The notes beneath the pieces were generated by a model. It was given only the letters and a program-made list of their open reading frames with translations, was not told where the DNA came from and did no database searches. This document shows, piece after piece, positions 1 to 10,593 of a DNA stretch of 64,000 nucleotides (within the stretch, counting starts at the first letter, position 1; each line of letters begins with the position of its first letter). Source of the DNA: Mucor racemosus (Eukaryota > Mucoromycota > Mucoromycetes > Mucorales > Mucoraceae); the NCBI GenBank assembly GCA_027405735.1, contig JAPEHQ010000021.1:913516-977515 (forward strand), written 5' to 3'. A program made the translations under genes and the position numbers.

Positions 1-134
1 ATGTATATAGTCTTTTTATTGTCAATATATAGTGTATTGAAACAACCGATAAGTCATTCGTACTGATTAATTGATATGTAATCGTAAGAAATATAAAAGC
101 TCTATTATTTAAATGTTGTTTGATTCACCATATA

Positions 135-1072
135 CAGTGCTTCCACCGTCATTTGGACATTTTTTTGAAATTATTGGTCAAAATTTAGAAACCAATTGGT
201 CACTTTTTGTAAATTTCATTTGGTTGTTACTGAGATCGTCATTTTACTTTTGCAAGGGGTCATAACATAAACACTCACTTTTTCTATGAAAACGACACTG
301 GTGATATCTTGACGAGCAATTTCAGGAAGCACCGAGTTACTTTGAAGATAAATCATTTCCCTTAACGGGTTTGACAGATCTTCGAAAGTATATCAAAAAC
401 CAGAACATTCAGGTTGAAGCAAGATCTTCAGCCGACGCTGAGATGAAAGAGGCTGAACTTAAGAAGGAGAGAGTTCTTCAGTATAATGTCTATACACTCG
501 AAGATTGTGAGCGTTAGTTTTATTTTTTGAAGGAAAAGCTTATGAAACCAACGCAAGCAGCCCTAGCAGCCAATGTCAATTATGGCACTGCTCGCAAATG
601 GAAAAAGACATACAAAGGAAGACCTTAGAAAAAACCCGGTTAAAAAAAAAACGCCCAATAAAACACTTAATATACCGGTCAGTAAGCTAAATGAAAACCA
701 TAAAACTCATTTAATCAATTTTTTTGACGGCAACAACCCAAAACGCAGTAGAAAACTTGGACTTGATTCGGATGAGTAAGGTGGAAAATACACTGAGGTG
801 TAACCTTGCTGCATAATTATGGGTTCAATCATTTCAGGAACATGAATTGGAGCATTGTCCATAATAATAAAGTAACCTTTCATTTCAGGAAATTTATCCA
901 TGATATCCATGTATCGCTAATGAGTTGAAGATAGTGTTCAACTGTAGTAACCTTAGGAACAGATAATTGTTCTTCAGGTGCTTTTCTTTTTGTAGCTCTC
1001 ATTGCTTTTCTTCTCTTCAAATTTCTAGACTCTCTTAGCTTCATGTTAACAGCCCCGACTGCCGATATTTCC
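135..1072 (+). repeat. Left inverted arm of the composite element
   Basis: This arm is a near-perfect inverted copy of 5169-6103. Reading inward on the plus strand, 542-628 encodes a short helix-turn-helix-like piece (TQAALAANVNYGTARKW) that ends at a stop. Further transposase-like sequence in shifted frames runs to about 770. From 707 to about 1060 the minus strand carries the catalytic half. The arm has about 19 extra bases near 990 compared with the right arm. It lacks the 29-bp tandem duplication that the right arm has near 5645-5680. Confidence 0.85.
707..1053 (-). pseudogene. Tc1-like transposase catalytic fragment (left arm)
   Basis: The minus strand encodes the DDE_3-type block with IIMDNAPIHVPE (the second catalytic Asp) and the YFPPYS block. 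The sequence diverges immediately after YFPPYS, where the NPIE catalytic Glu would lie, so the domain is truncated and dead. The protein at 910-707 is identical to the one in the right arm. Upstream reading is broken by a frameshift and by a short insertion relative to the right arm. Confidence 0.75.
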
Positions 1073-1522
1073 TGTTTTCAAAAATGCCCAGTGAAAAAAG
1101 GTGAAAATAGGTTGCCCACTATTTACAAATAATTTGACTCGATTCCTAGTCAAAACAGCATAAGACTCTTTATTTAAGCATTTAAGGAAGGTATCTATAG
1201 AATACTGGATGTAATTTTGTAAATGTTTAATAGAGCACCTTTACTTCTTTTAATGACCTTTGAAGTATCTTTCACATTGGTTAGTTAAATAAAATAAAAA
1301 TAAAATATAGAGTATTTAGTAGTAATTAAAGCAATAGCTATTATAATTATTCAATAAGGGATTGTTTATTTAACATATTGGTTACGATAAATGAGGGGTT
1401 ATTGGTATAAAAGGGGTGGTTGATTGTATACATATATTAGGAATCACCACACAATATCACCATTACATAGTTACATCATAAACATCTCCACTTTCTTGCT
1501 TCTCATCTTCTTATTCATCTTC

Positions 1523-3160
1523 TTATTCATCTTCTTGTTCATCTTCTTGTTCATCTTCTTGTTCATCTTCTTGTTCATCTTCTTGTTCATCTTCTTGTTC
1601 ATCTCCTTGTTCATCTCCTTGTTCATCTATAAATTCTTCATCTTCTTGTTCATCTTCAGAATCGGGATATGGTATAACAGCAGAGATGTATTCATCAATA
1701 TTGGTCGTTGCGGCGATTGTACTCTTTTTTCTTCCATTCTTGATATTACGCATGGTATTAGTAGGTGTTCTACTGTACTCAATGATCATCGCTTCAATAT
1801 TTTTGATCATTGACTAACAGAATCAAATGAAAAATGGTAGAACGAGAAAGGGAAGCAAAAAGTTAAACATTTCCTCTAAAATAATCAGGTTTCAAGTAGT
1901 TCACTTACTTCCACTAAGCCAAATCCTTTTAATAATGCCTTCATTCCACCTTTCTTGACTTCACGAAGTGTACTGGGATAATTAAATGAATATAACTTCT
2001 GTAAAGTATATACCTTTTTGTCAACTATATTCATGCCGTATACGATACAAGATAATCCCATAATTTGAATCATGGGGGCAACAACGGTTTTAATCTTATT
2101 TGGGGGAATGTATGACATTCGTTTCAACGCAGCGTTTAAATGGGCTTTTGTAGTAAGGGCAGATTTTATAAAATCTCCATTCATTTTAGACGAAGTTGTT
2201 GATGAATGGCGTGCCAGCTCTCCAGTGGTAACATCTAAGTCATCATTGTTGAAATCCTTGACAATAAGCCTAAAGTCCAACTTAAAATGCAAATTGATCA
2301 CAGATAAATATGGTGAAATCGTGTCGCCCCTACACAAGTGATTATTATCATTATACATGCTTCTAACCAAGAATACGGATTGAAATCTACCATTGTATAA
2401 AGTACTCATTGGCATTAAAAAAAAGCTCGATCACCGGACCCCAGAATTTAACCAGGAATGACATCTCAGAGAATTGGTTTAGTGAAGAACGATGAAATAA
2501 TATTGCCTTGTTAATGATTTGATCCATGCTATGTAGCGTGAGTGTTAGATCAGTATATCGTCCGTATTTCATAGTGTTACAACCTACATATGTACATATA
2601 TCATCTTTGTCCCCCTTTCATTCGAATTAATATAATGATATGATTCAGTATTCTTCAAGAAAGTTTCACCAGCAACACGGTTTTCGATCTAAATTGTTTG
2701 TCTAGTATTTGTACAGGTTTTTACATAGTAAGTTGTGTTGTTTATATATTACCTTTAAAGTACCCTTGTGTAGTTCTGTTATGTCTCGCTCCACTCCATC
2801 AATGCTTAACTGGAATCTACTGTTTAGTTGATTTAGTTTGATACCAATCAATTTCAGCTGATCAGCGTTACTGAAGTCGATGATGATATTGCGAGACAAC
2901 AATGCAATACACTTTGATTTGCAGCCATTGATTTCCACTTCATAGCCCACGGAAAGAGTCTTTTCCCCTAATGTGCCCTTCAAACCTCCAAATACAATTT
3001 TATCAGGAGAATGAATTTTAGGTTTTCTTTTTGGCTGCACTCTGGTCGTTGAAGTTCCTCGCAATCGCTTATATCGCTGAGATTCGAGTTGCAAATCAAG
3101 GAGATGTCTCTCCGCATTTGTTTCTTGTATTTGTTTTAATATTGCTTTATCGGTGGCCAT
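1523..3160 (-). CDS. Uncharacterised 447-aa protein, cargo of the inverted-repeat element
   Basis: Four exons join in phase: 3160-2753, 2614-2391, 2329-1909 and 1813-1523. The second acceptor (AAAG/GGG) is the weakest. The N-terminus (MATDKAILKQIQET) is helical and followed by a basic stretch rich in K and R. The middle contains FLVKFWGPVIELFF, then IQWGDTISPY across an intron, then KLDFRLIV and APMIQIMGLSCIVYGM. The C-terminus is a strongly acidic EDEQ repeat of 12-bp DNA units, and further repeat units follow the stop. From memory this resembles a multicopy family of uncharacterised proteins in Mucoromycota genomes. I assign no function and see no membrane segment or signal peptide. The start ATG lies 73 bp from a perfect CRE-type palindrome. 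Apparent breaks between reading frames are explained by introns, so the gene looks intact. Confidence 0.65.
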
Positions 3161-3232
3161 TTTTGAAAGTTGTTTAAGAATGGAGAACACTTGGTACACT
3201 TCAAAATGTAATATTATCCTTAAAAAAAAATT

Positions 3233-3248
3233 AGCGTGACGTCACGCT
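3233..3248. promoter_or_regulatory. Perfect 16-bp palindrome containing a CRE/ATF site
   Basis: The sequence AGCGTGACGTCACGCT is its own reverse complement and centres on TGACGTCA, the consensus for bZIP factors of the ATF/CREB class. It lies 73 bp upstream of the ATG of the minus-strand cargo gene. A second GCGTCAC half-site occurs about 30 bp further upstream (near 3280). The position suggests promoter function; this is inference. Confidence 0.5.
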
Positions 3249-3298
3249 TTATGGGATTTGAAGTAGATTTTTTTCTGTGGCGTCACACTAAATTTCCG

Positions 3299-4924
3299 TG
3301 ATAGTACTCATGGTTTTGCTTTCTGGTCCTTCACATTTTGTTTTTGGCTTGCACAGCTTAGAGTCGGTAGCTTGGAAGATGATGGCTGCTTTCAAGTGAA
3401 CATTGCTAGATATGATGACCATTACGATAGGTTAATGGGCCGATTCTATTACTTTGCTTTTTAAAATCGTGATTGGTTTCTTTTAGTAAGTATCTTAACA
3501 TATAAGGCGTTTTGATCCATCCATTACTAACTATGTTCTGTCTAAATATTCAAATGCTTCTAATATTGCCGGTTAGCACACCATGAGTACTCCTAAGCAA
3601 TATATGTGATCATCATAGCATACTTTATTAGGTACAGGAACTAGCCCTGTGTGAGACGATCGATTGATAGTACTCATGGTTTTGCTTTCCGGTCCTTCAC
3701 ATTTTGTTTTTGGCTTGCACAGCTTAGAGTCGGTAGCTTGGAAGATGATGGCTGCTTTCAAGTGAACATTGCTAGATATGATGACCATTACGATAGGTTA
3801 ATGGGCCGATTCTATTACTTTGCTTTTTAAAATCGTGATTGGTTTCTTTTAGTAAGTATCTTAACATATAAGGCGTTTTGATCCATCCATTACTAACTAT
3901 GTTCTGTCTAAATATTCAAATGCTTCTAATATTGCCGGTTAGCACACCATGAGTACTCCTAAGCAATGTATGTGATCATCATAGCATACTTTATTAGGTA
4001 CAGGAACTAGCCCTGTGTGAGACGATCGATTGATAGTACTCATGGTTTTGCTTTCCGGTCCTTCACATTTTGTTTTTGGCTTGCACAGCTTAGAGTCGGT
4101 AGCTTGGAAGATGATGGCTACTTTCAAGCGAACATTGCTAGATATAATGTCCATTGCGATAGGTTAGTGGGCCGATTCTATTGCTTACTTTTTAAAATCG
4201 TGGTTGTTTTCTTTTAGTAAGTGTGTCAATACATTAAGCATTTTGATCTATTACTAACTACATTTTGTCTAAATATTCAAATGCTTCTAATGTTGCCGGT
4301 TAGCACACCATGAGTACTCCTAAGCAATGTATGTGATCATCATAGCATACTTTATTAGGTACAGGAACTAGCCCTGTGTGAGACGATCGATTGATAGTAC
4401 TCATGGTTTTGCTTTCCGGTCCTTCACATTTTGTTTTTGGCTTGCACAGCTTAGAGTCGGTAGCTTGGAAGATGATGGCTGCTTTCAAGTGAACATTGCT
4501 AGATATGATGACCATTACGATAGGTTAATGGGCCGATTCTATTACTTTGCTTTTTAAAATCGTGATTGGTTTCTTTTAGTAAGTATCTTAACATATAAGG
4601 CGTTTTGATCCATCCATTACTAACTATGTTCTGTCTAAATATTCAAATGCTTCTAATATTGCCGGTTAGCACACCATGAGTACTCCTAAGCAATATATGT
4701 GATCATCATAGCATACTTTATTAGGTACAGGAACTAGCCCTGTGTGAGACGATCGATTGATAGTACTCATGGTTTTGCTTTCCGGTCCTTCACATTTTGT
4801 TTTTGGCTTGCACAGCTTAGAGTCGGTAGCTTGGAAGATGATGGCTACTTTCAAGCGAACATTGCTAGATATAATGTCCATTGCGATAGGTTAGTGGGCC
4901 GATTCTATTGCTTTGCTTTTTAAA
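3299..4924. repeat. Tandem array of ~364-bp units with a 727-bp higher-order period
   Basis: About 4.5 copies of a 361-366-bp unit lie head to tail. Two variants are separable by fixed differences (for example CTGCTTTCAAGTGAAC against CTACTTTCAAGCGAAC). They occur in the order A(partial)-A-B-A-B. Equivalent positions recur exactly 727 bp apart (3573/4300 and 3939/4666), showing that an A-B dimer was duplicated. Each unit holds an 11-bp inverted repeat (CCATGAGTACT / AGTACTCATGG) about 75 bp apart. The 71-aa open frame in each unit has no recognisable domain and I do not call it a gene. Confidence 0.9.
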
Positions 4925-5168
4925 AGTCATGCACTATATCCAGACTACAACATCAACAATATTCATGCAAGAACACCAATCTCATCAGCTAAAACAACAA
5001 CTCGTTTACTGTTCACCTCCAACCTTTACTATACTAATGCTTGTTATAGCATATTTTATTGACTTGTAATAAAAAAAAAATTTTTTTTGGGAACTTGTGC
5101 AAAATATGCAAAAGAATATCTATTAAGATCATACGTTATATGCAAAACTGTGAATTAAATTTCGATTG

Positions 5169-6103
5169 GGAAATATCGGCAGTCGGGGCTGTTAACATGA
5201 AGCTAAGAGAGTCTAGAAATTTGAAGAGAAGAAAAGCACCTGAAGAACAATTATCTGTTCCTAAGGTTACTACAGTTGAACACTATCTTCAACTCATTAG
5301 CGATACATGGATATCATGGATAAATTTCCTGAAATGAAAGGTTACTTTATTATTATGGACAATGCTCCAATTCATGTTCCTGAAATGATTGAACCCATAA
5401 TTATGCAGCAAGGTTACACCTCAGTGTATTTTCCACCTTACTCATCCGAATCAAGTCCAAGTTTTCTACTGCGTTTTGGGTTGTTGCCGTCAAAAAAATT
5501 GATTAAATGAGTTTTATGGTTTTCATTTAGCTTACTGACCGGTATATTAAGTGTTTTATTGGGTGTTTTTTTTTTAACCGGGTTTTTTCTAAGGTCTTCC
5601 TTTGTATGTCTTTTTCCATTTGCGAGCAGTGCCATAATTGACATTGGCTGCTAGGGCATTGACATTGGCTGCTAGGGCTGCTTGCGTTGGTTTCATAAGC
5701 TTTTCCTTCAAAAAATAAAACTAACGCTCACAATCTTCGAGTGTATAGACATTATACTGAAGAACTCTCTCCTTCTTAAGTTCAGCCTCTTTCATCTCAG
5801 CGTCGGCTGAAGATCTTGCTTCAACCTGAATGTTCTGGTTTTTGATATACTTTCGAAGATCTGTCAAACCCGTTAAGGGAAATGATTTATCTTCAAAGTA
5901 ACTCGGTGCTTCCTGAAATTGCTCGTCAAGATATCACCAGTGTCGTTTTCATAGAAAAAGTGAGTGTTTATGTTATGACCCCTTGCAAAAGTAAAATGAC
6001 GATCTCAGTAACAACCAAATGAAATTTACAAAAAGTGACCAATTGGTTTCTAAATTTTGACCAATAATTTCAAAAAAATGTCCAAATGACGGTGGAAGCA
6101 CTG
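5169..6103 (-). repeat. Right inverted arm of the composite element
   Basis: This is the inverted copy of 135-1072. Differences include a 29-bp tandem duplication (GACATTGGCTGCTAGGGC repeated near 5640-5680) and absence of a short insertion found in the left arm. Near identity over more than 900 bp implies recent origin, gene conversion, or selection for the arm as a transposition substrate. Confidence 0.85.
5197..5510 (+). pseudogene. Tc1-like transposase catalytic fragment (right arm)
   Basis: An ATG-led frame at 5197 (NMKLRESRNLKRRKAPEEQ) resembles the segment before the second Asp block of Tc1-like transposases. A frameshift near 5300 moves reading into the frame with IIMDNAPIHVPE and YFPPYS. 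The third catalytic Glu is lost at the junction, as in the left arm. The fragment is non-functional by itself. Confidence 0.75.
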
Positions 6104-6789
6104 TACCTATTGACTTTTGCTCAGAATGGAAATGAGCTCAAATGATCATGGAGGTATTACACAATCATGATTACCATTTTAAGAATGGAACTCTTAAAAT
6201 GGATTACTAAACCCTTGTGCTACTACAACCGTATCATTCACACATTATTGAAGCAAAGCAACAGAAAGGGATAAAAAAAAAAAAAAAAAAAAAAGAACAT
6301 TGTAGCAACAAGGGCAAAAAAGAATATTGAATATATTTATTTAGAAACAAAAAAATCTATAATATTTCTGCCAATCCAAAACAAAATCAGAAATTTTACA
6401 ATTGACAAATTTACACACATTTCATTCCATCGCATGCTTAATATAAACGTGGTTATACTTTTCACATAATCATATAATGCTAAATTAGAGAAAGAAATAC
6501 CAAGCATTTCTTGTTTTGTTATTCTTTCGTACAAGACTCTTTTAGATATTTACTTCAAAATACAATTTCCACCCTTTTTTTCTTCTTCTTCTATTTCAAT
6601 GACTAACATTTTTATGTCCAAATGCAGTTTATAATTCTGGTGAATTGCTGAAGCATATAAAACTTGTCGTATCACATGATGAGAAAATCTAAATAGAGAA
6701 GCCTGAAAGCCCAACATAATTTATTTATTTATGGGGTTGGGATATTACTTCACTTCTTGATCACTTTCCTTACACTTTTTCTTAGAAAC
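6104..6789. other. Intergenic sequence upstream of the TMEM135-like gene
   Basis: This is AT-rich sequence with a poly(A) run near 6272-6295 and no supported gene. A 65-codon open frame on the minus strand (6337-6534) has no splice or family support. The promoter of the next gene presumably lies in the last few hundred bases. Confidence 0.6.
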
Positions 6790-8737
6790 ATGTCTGATAT
6801 AATTGCCGGTGCAGGGAGAATACCACCGATACCATCAACTTATTATGAAAACTTTCTGGAAAGTTTAGCTCAAATTGTGTCCAAGCTATTAACTGACCAA
6901 GAAACTGAAACTGTTATTTCTTCTATTCGCTCATTTCAAGAGAAATTGAAGAGACTTAGCAGGTATTGCATAAATGTATAGAACTCATTAAAAAGAGAAA
7001 TTAACTCAATTTGCTCTTCTCTTTTTATATAGCCAAAATTTGAGTAGATTAAATTTGGATATAACAGCAGCTGAGAAAACTAGACCCAACCTCTGTCGTC
7101 ATGAAGGCAAAACATGTACTCAAAATTGTACTAGAAGTTTCATCAAGACATTTACGGTTGCATTTGTTGTGAAATACTTGATTGGCATTTCACCTACCTT
7201 GTTGACTGGAAATATATTAAAGAGGTATTATTTTATTTTATGCAAATATATATATATATATATATATAAATTCGTATTCATAAAAATGTAAATTAGACCT
7301 GGCGTATTAAAACAAATGGCGGGAAGGTAATCTTAAATACAGGTGTGATTTTCACGCACGTTTCATTAACCTTAAATTTATACATATGATATTAGAGATA
7401 CAGCAAGTTTTGCATTATTCCTTAGTACATTCATCAGTAGTTATAAAGGAATCCTCTGTGCTATGAGACATTTTAGGATGACAAGCGACAAAAAATCAGA
7501 CAGATTAAATGCATTTGTAGCAGGTAGTTTAGCTGGCTTATCTCTTGCTTTTGATAAAAATAAGCAGAGAAGACAATCTATTATGCTTTATTTATTCACC
7601 AGAGCACTTCAGTTTAATGGCGCTTGGTTAATGAAGCAATGGGCAATTAAAAGAAGAGAAGATCATCCCGGTAAGAAGAAATGGGATGATCATTTGGCCA
7701 AGTTTATAGCCAAGTTTTCGGGAGTTGGTGTAATGATGATTGCCAGTGCCCAAATTATTTATGCATTTTTGTTCAACAATGATACTTTGCCTAGATCATA
7801 TTTTGCTTTCTTGCTCACTCACTCTGGATTCAAAAAGAATTTTGGCGGTATGGCTGCTCGCATTGCTGAAGCTGTAGGTATTACTGTCAATCATTTGGTA
7901 GAAGACAATGTTCATATCAAGATTCCCGATGGTGTTTCAAGTCGTGAATTTATTTCTCAATTTGTCAGCCCAAATATCGGAAATGCCATTAACCCTAAAA
8001 TGAATCATGAATATATAATGTGCGCCATTCAACATCCTTTAAACGATAGTTGTACAGCAGATAAATTCGGTTTATTCAAGGACGAATTATTAAGGTCTCT
8101 CAAACTTTATGTCCCTCTCAATGTTGTAAGTATTACCATAAATTCATTATGTACTTAAAACTAAATTGCAGCGTAGATCATGTTGGCTGTGTTTAGATCT
8201 AAACAATTAACTGTCGAGTAAGTAATCAAGATCTGCATATGCTGATCACAACAACTAATTAGTCTTTTCTTGATCTGATAGTCCTAAAACAGTAATGCAA
8301 AAATTCACAATCTCATGTTTAAGATCCGCATTGTTTTTAACAATGTACGTTGTTATGGGATTATCTACACCTTGCTGGTTGCGTAGATTGACAGGCACAG
8401 ATAAACCTTGGATTTATGCTGCAACTGGTGCTGTTTCTGGCAGCATGGTGTTTATTGAGGCTCCTGGTCGTCAATTAGGTATAAAAAAAAGTTGAATTTT
8501 TCAATTTACATGACTAATTTCAATTGAATAGAACTTGGATTGTACTGTCTCCCAAGAGCATTAGAGTCTTTATGGAAGACCTTGCTTAAAAATGGACAAG
8601 TTAAAAATATACCACATGGAGATGTTCTTTTGTTTATGGCATCTATGGGTACTTTAATGACATTATACCAAAATGACAAGGACACAATTAACTCTCATTA
8701 TTTGAGTGTAATGACACGTTTTTTTGGTCAAAACTAA
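6790..8737 (+). CDS. TMEM135-like multi-pass membrane protein
   Basis: Six exons (6790-6962, 7033-7224, 7396-8125, 8177-8217, 8282-8478, 8532-8737) join in phase to 512 aa. The N-terminal region carries the Cys-rich CRHEGKTCTQNC patch and the RSFIKTF block typical of TMEM135/PMP52-type proteins. Several hydrophobic segments follow. The conserved QHPLNDSC motif lies near residue 370, and the C-terminal half has CLPRALESLW and PHGDVLLFMASMG. The animal relative acts in peroxisome, mitochondrial and lipid homeostasis; that role here is by family only. The ATG at 6790 is the first in frame before the conserved N-terminus. The 41-bp fourth exon is unusually small, but its phase and the RSK..VDPK join support it. 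Confidence 0.85.
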
Positions 8738-9511
8738 TAAAGAATTTTATAATATTAATACTCAAATGCAATATGAACCTTTCTTTAATGATTTCTCTTG
8801 ATTTAAACAGACTTCAGCTACATGCAAGGGAATTATATAGTCAAATTACTACAATACTTCTCTTATCATCACTGTCCTCTTAAACACTATCTAAAGAGTT
8901 TTTGAAAGTTTCTAATACACATTTGATTACAGTTTATTAAACACAAATGCAATACAAATGTAATTAATTTTTTATTATTATAAAAAATCATGATAGATCA
9001 AAAAAGGTGATTTGAAAGTTTGAGACCCCTTCATTTAATTCGATTTTTTTCAATCTAGTAGAGATAGATTTGAAGGAAAAAAAACCATCAAAGTAATATC
9101 TATATAATCTAACTACGATAAGACTATTATCTGTATCAAGCTGTGTAAATTTGTTTGCAAAAATCCTTTGAAAACCAACAAAATCAGACAATTTCTAAAT
9201 TTTAATGGCGGAAATACAGTCCCTACAGCCCATCGCTGTCTTCTTGATGGCTGACATGTCAACGCAGCCGATTTACGATACGAAATTATTCCAGAAATAT
9301 GCACAGAAAATAGTGTAATTGCAAGAGAAGATCTTAATAATTCTCTTTTAGCCCTTTCTGGTTAGGTTTCAAAAAAGTGAGGTTATTTTAGAACAATCAA
9401 CAGTTTGGTTGTATCTGAAGAGTGAACATCTATAAAAATAACAATGGACATTGGAGCTTGTATATTTTTGATTCTTTAAATTATCACTGATAAATGCATG
9501 ATAAATCTCGT

Positions 9512-9542
<31 letters not shown>

Positions 9543-9797
9543 CAAGCAAACTCTCTTATTTTTATGGATAATTGCAAGATAAATTTTGTGTATTGTTTTT
9601 GATATAATTGGGTATGTGATTCTACAAGATGAAAGGGATTACAATGGGCCACAAAAGAGAGGGGGACGGCCAATTGTAATGAAAGTTTATAAACTTTTTT
9701 ATAAACTTTTTCCCTTTCACATCCTATCTCTTTTTCCTTTTTTTTTTTTTTTTTTTTTTTTTTCAATTTGATATTGACATATATTATTTCATCTAAA
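8738..9797. other. Intergenic, AT-rich, with two long poly(T) tracts
   Basis: No supported gene is visible. Poly(T) runs lie near 9511-9542 and 9739-9764. The second sits about 35-60 bp upstream of the AT-hook gene start and may act as a poly(dA:dT) nucleosome-depleting promoter element. That role is inference. Confidence 0.5.
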
Positions 9798-10206
9798 ATG
9801 GCACCTGCAAGAAGAGGAACCTCTGCTAGTAGCAAGAAAACAGATACCGCAACATCATCTTCAAAAGAAAATAATGCTCCTCCAGTCACTCGTAAAAGAG
9901 GAAGACCTCCATCCAAAAAAGCCGCCGAACCCGTTGCTGCAAAAGAAAAGGTCAAGCAAAATGTTGAAAAGGATGTTAAGGATTTAGATGTTTCCGAAAA
10001 TAAAGAAGAAGAAGAGGTAAATAATAGGTTTAGCATAACAAGGAAATGTAATTAAAAATGAATTATATTAGCCTGTCGTAAAGAGAAAACGTGGCAGACC
10101 TGCGAAATTAAATGCTGATGGTACAAAAAAATCAGTTGCTAAAGAAATTGATCCATCAATTCCCAAACGTGGCAGAGGAAGACCTAGAAAGATTGTTGCC
10201 GAGTAA
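9798..10206 (+). CDS. Small triple AT-hook (HMGA-like) chromatin protein
   Basis: Two exons (9798-10016 and 10072-10206) give 117 aa. Three AT-hook cores are visible: KRGRPPSK near residue 35, KRGRPAK just after the intron, and RGRGRPRK at the C-terminus. The rest is Lys, Ala, Ser and Glu rich and predicted disordered, with an acidic EEEE stretch at the exon border. AT-hooks bind the minor groove of AT-rich DNA, so a role as an architectural chromatin factor is likely. Three hooks, small size and charged linkers match HMGA organisation, but the linkers give no orthology. The start is the first ATG after a poly(T) tract. Confidence 0.85.
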
Positions 10207-10593
10207 ATCTATGATACATATATACATATATATATATATACATACTTGATCTCATTATATTCATCCCTATGGATAACATGTTATTTTTTATAAATATTTT
10301 AATCTCTTTTTTTTTTATTAAAAAAACATATAAAACATCAATGACGATACCAAATAAATTTACCAAAATATCTATTGCCATGCAAAAAAATGAATAATTG
10401 TATTAATTTTATCAAATGTAATAAATATATAATTTGGTATATGGCTCGTATAAATCACTAGATTTATGTTTTTATCTACTTTTTCAATAGAACATTGTGT
10501 TCTTTGTAGCCTTGTTATAAAAAAAAAAAGGTACGAGAAATGGGTTTCAACTAAAACTTTAATAAACTTTTTTCGAGTAACACTGCAATTCGT
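10207..10593. other. Intergenic between AT-hook gene and Crypton remnant
   Basis: This is AT-rich sequence with a short (TA)n run near 10220-10240 and poly(A)/(T) runs. No gene is supported. The lost N-terminal part of the recombinase would be expected here but is not recognisable. Confidence 0.5.

Larger units (their letters stand above)
135..6103. mobile_element. Composite inverted-repeat element with Tc1-like ends and an intact cargo gene
   Basis: The outer ends are perfect inverted copies beginning CAGTGCTTCCACCGTC. Each is bordered by TA (133-134 and 6104-6105), the target duplication expected of Tc1/mariner transposition. The repeats run inward for about 0.94 kb (135-1072 and 5169-6103) and enclose about 4.1 kb of unrelated DNA: a four-exon gene on the minus strand and a tandem array. 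Both arms carry broken Tc1-like transposase pieces and neither encodes a complete enzyme, so any movement would need transposase from elsewhere. It could instead be two degraded elements in opposite orientation, but the inner arm ends lack terminal repeats. That favours one unit with only outer ends. Confidence 0.8.

Noticed and set aside
1424..1813. Plus-strand frame of repeated FLFIFLFIF residues
   Set aside because: It is the antisense of the acidic EDEQ repeat in the minus-strand cargo gene, which has splice-supported continuity.
2387..2415. Apparent frameshift in a T-run breaking the cargo gene
   Set aside because: A 61-bp intron (donor after CAATG, acceptor GTGTAG) restores an uninterrupted QWGDT reading, so no mutation is needed.
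3573..4881. Four 71-codon open frames in the tandem array as genes
   Set aside because: They repeat only because the DNA repeats. They have no domain, no splice context, and unlikely amino-acid composition.
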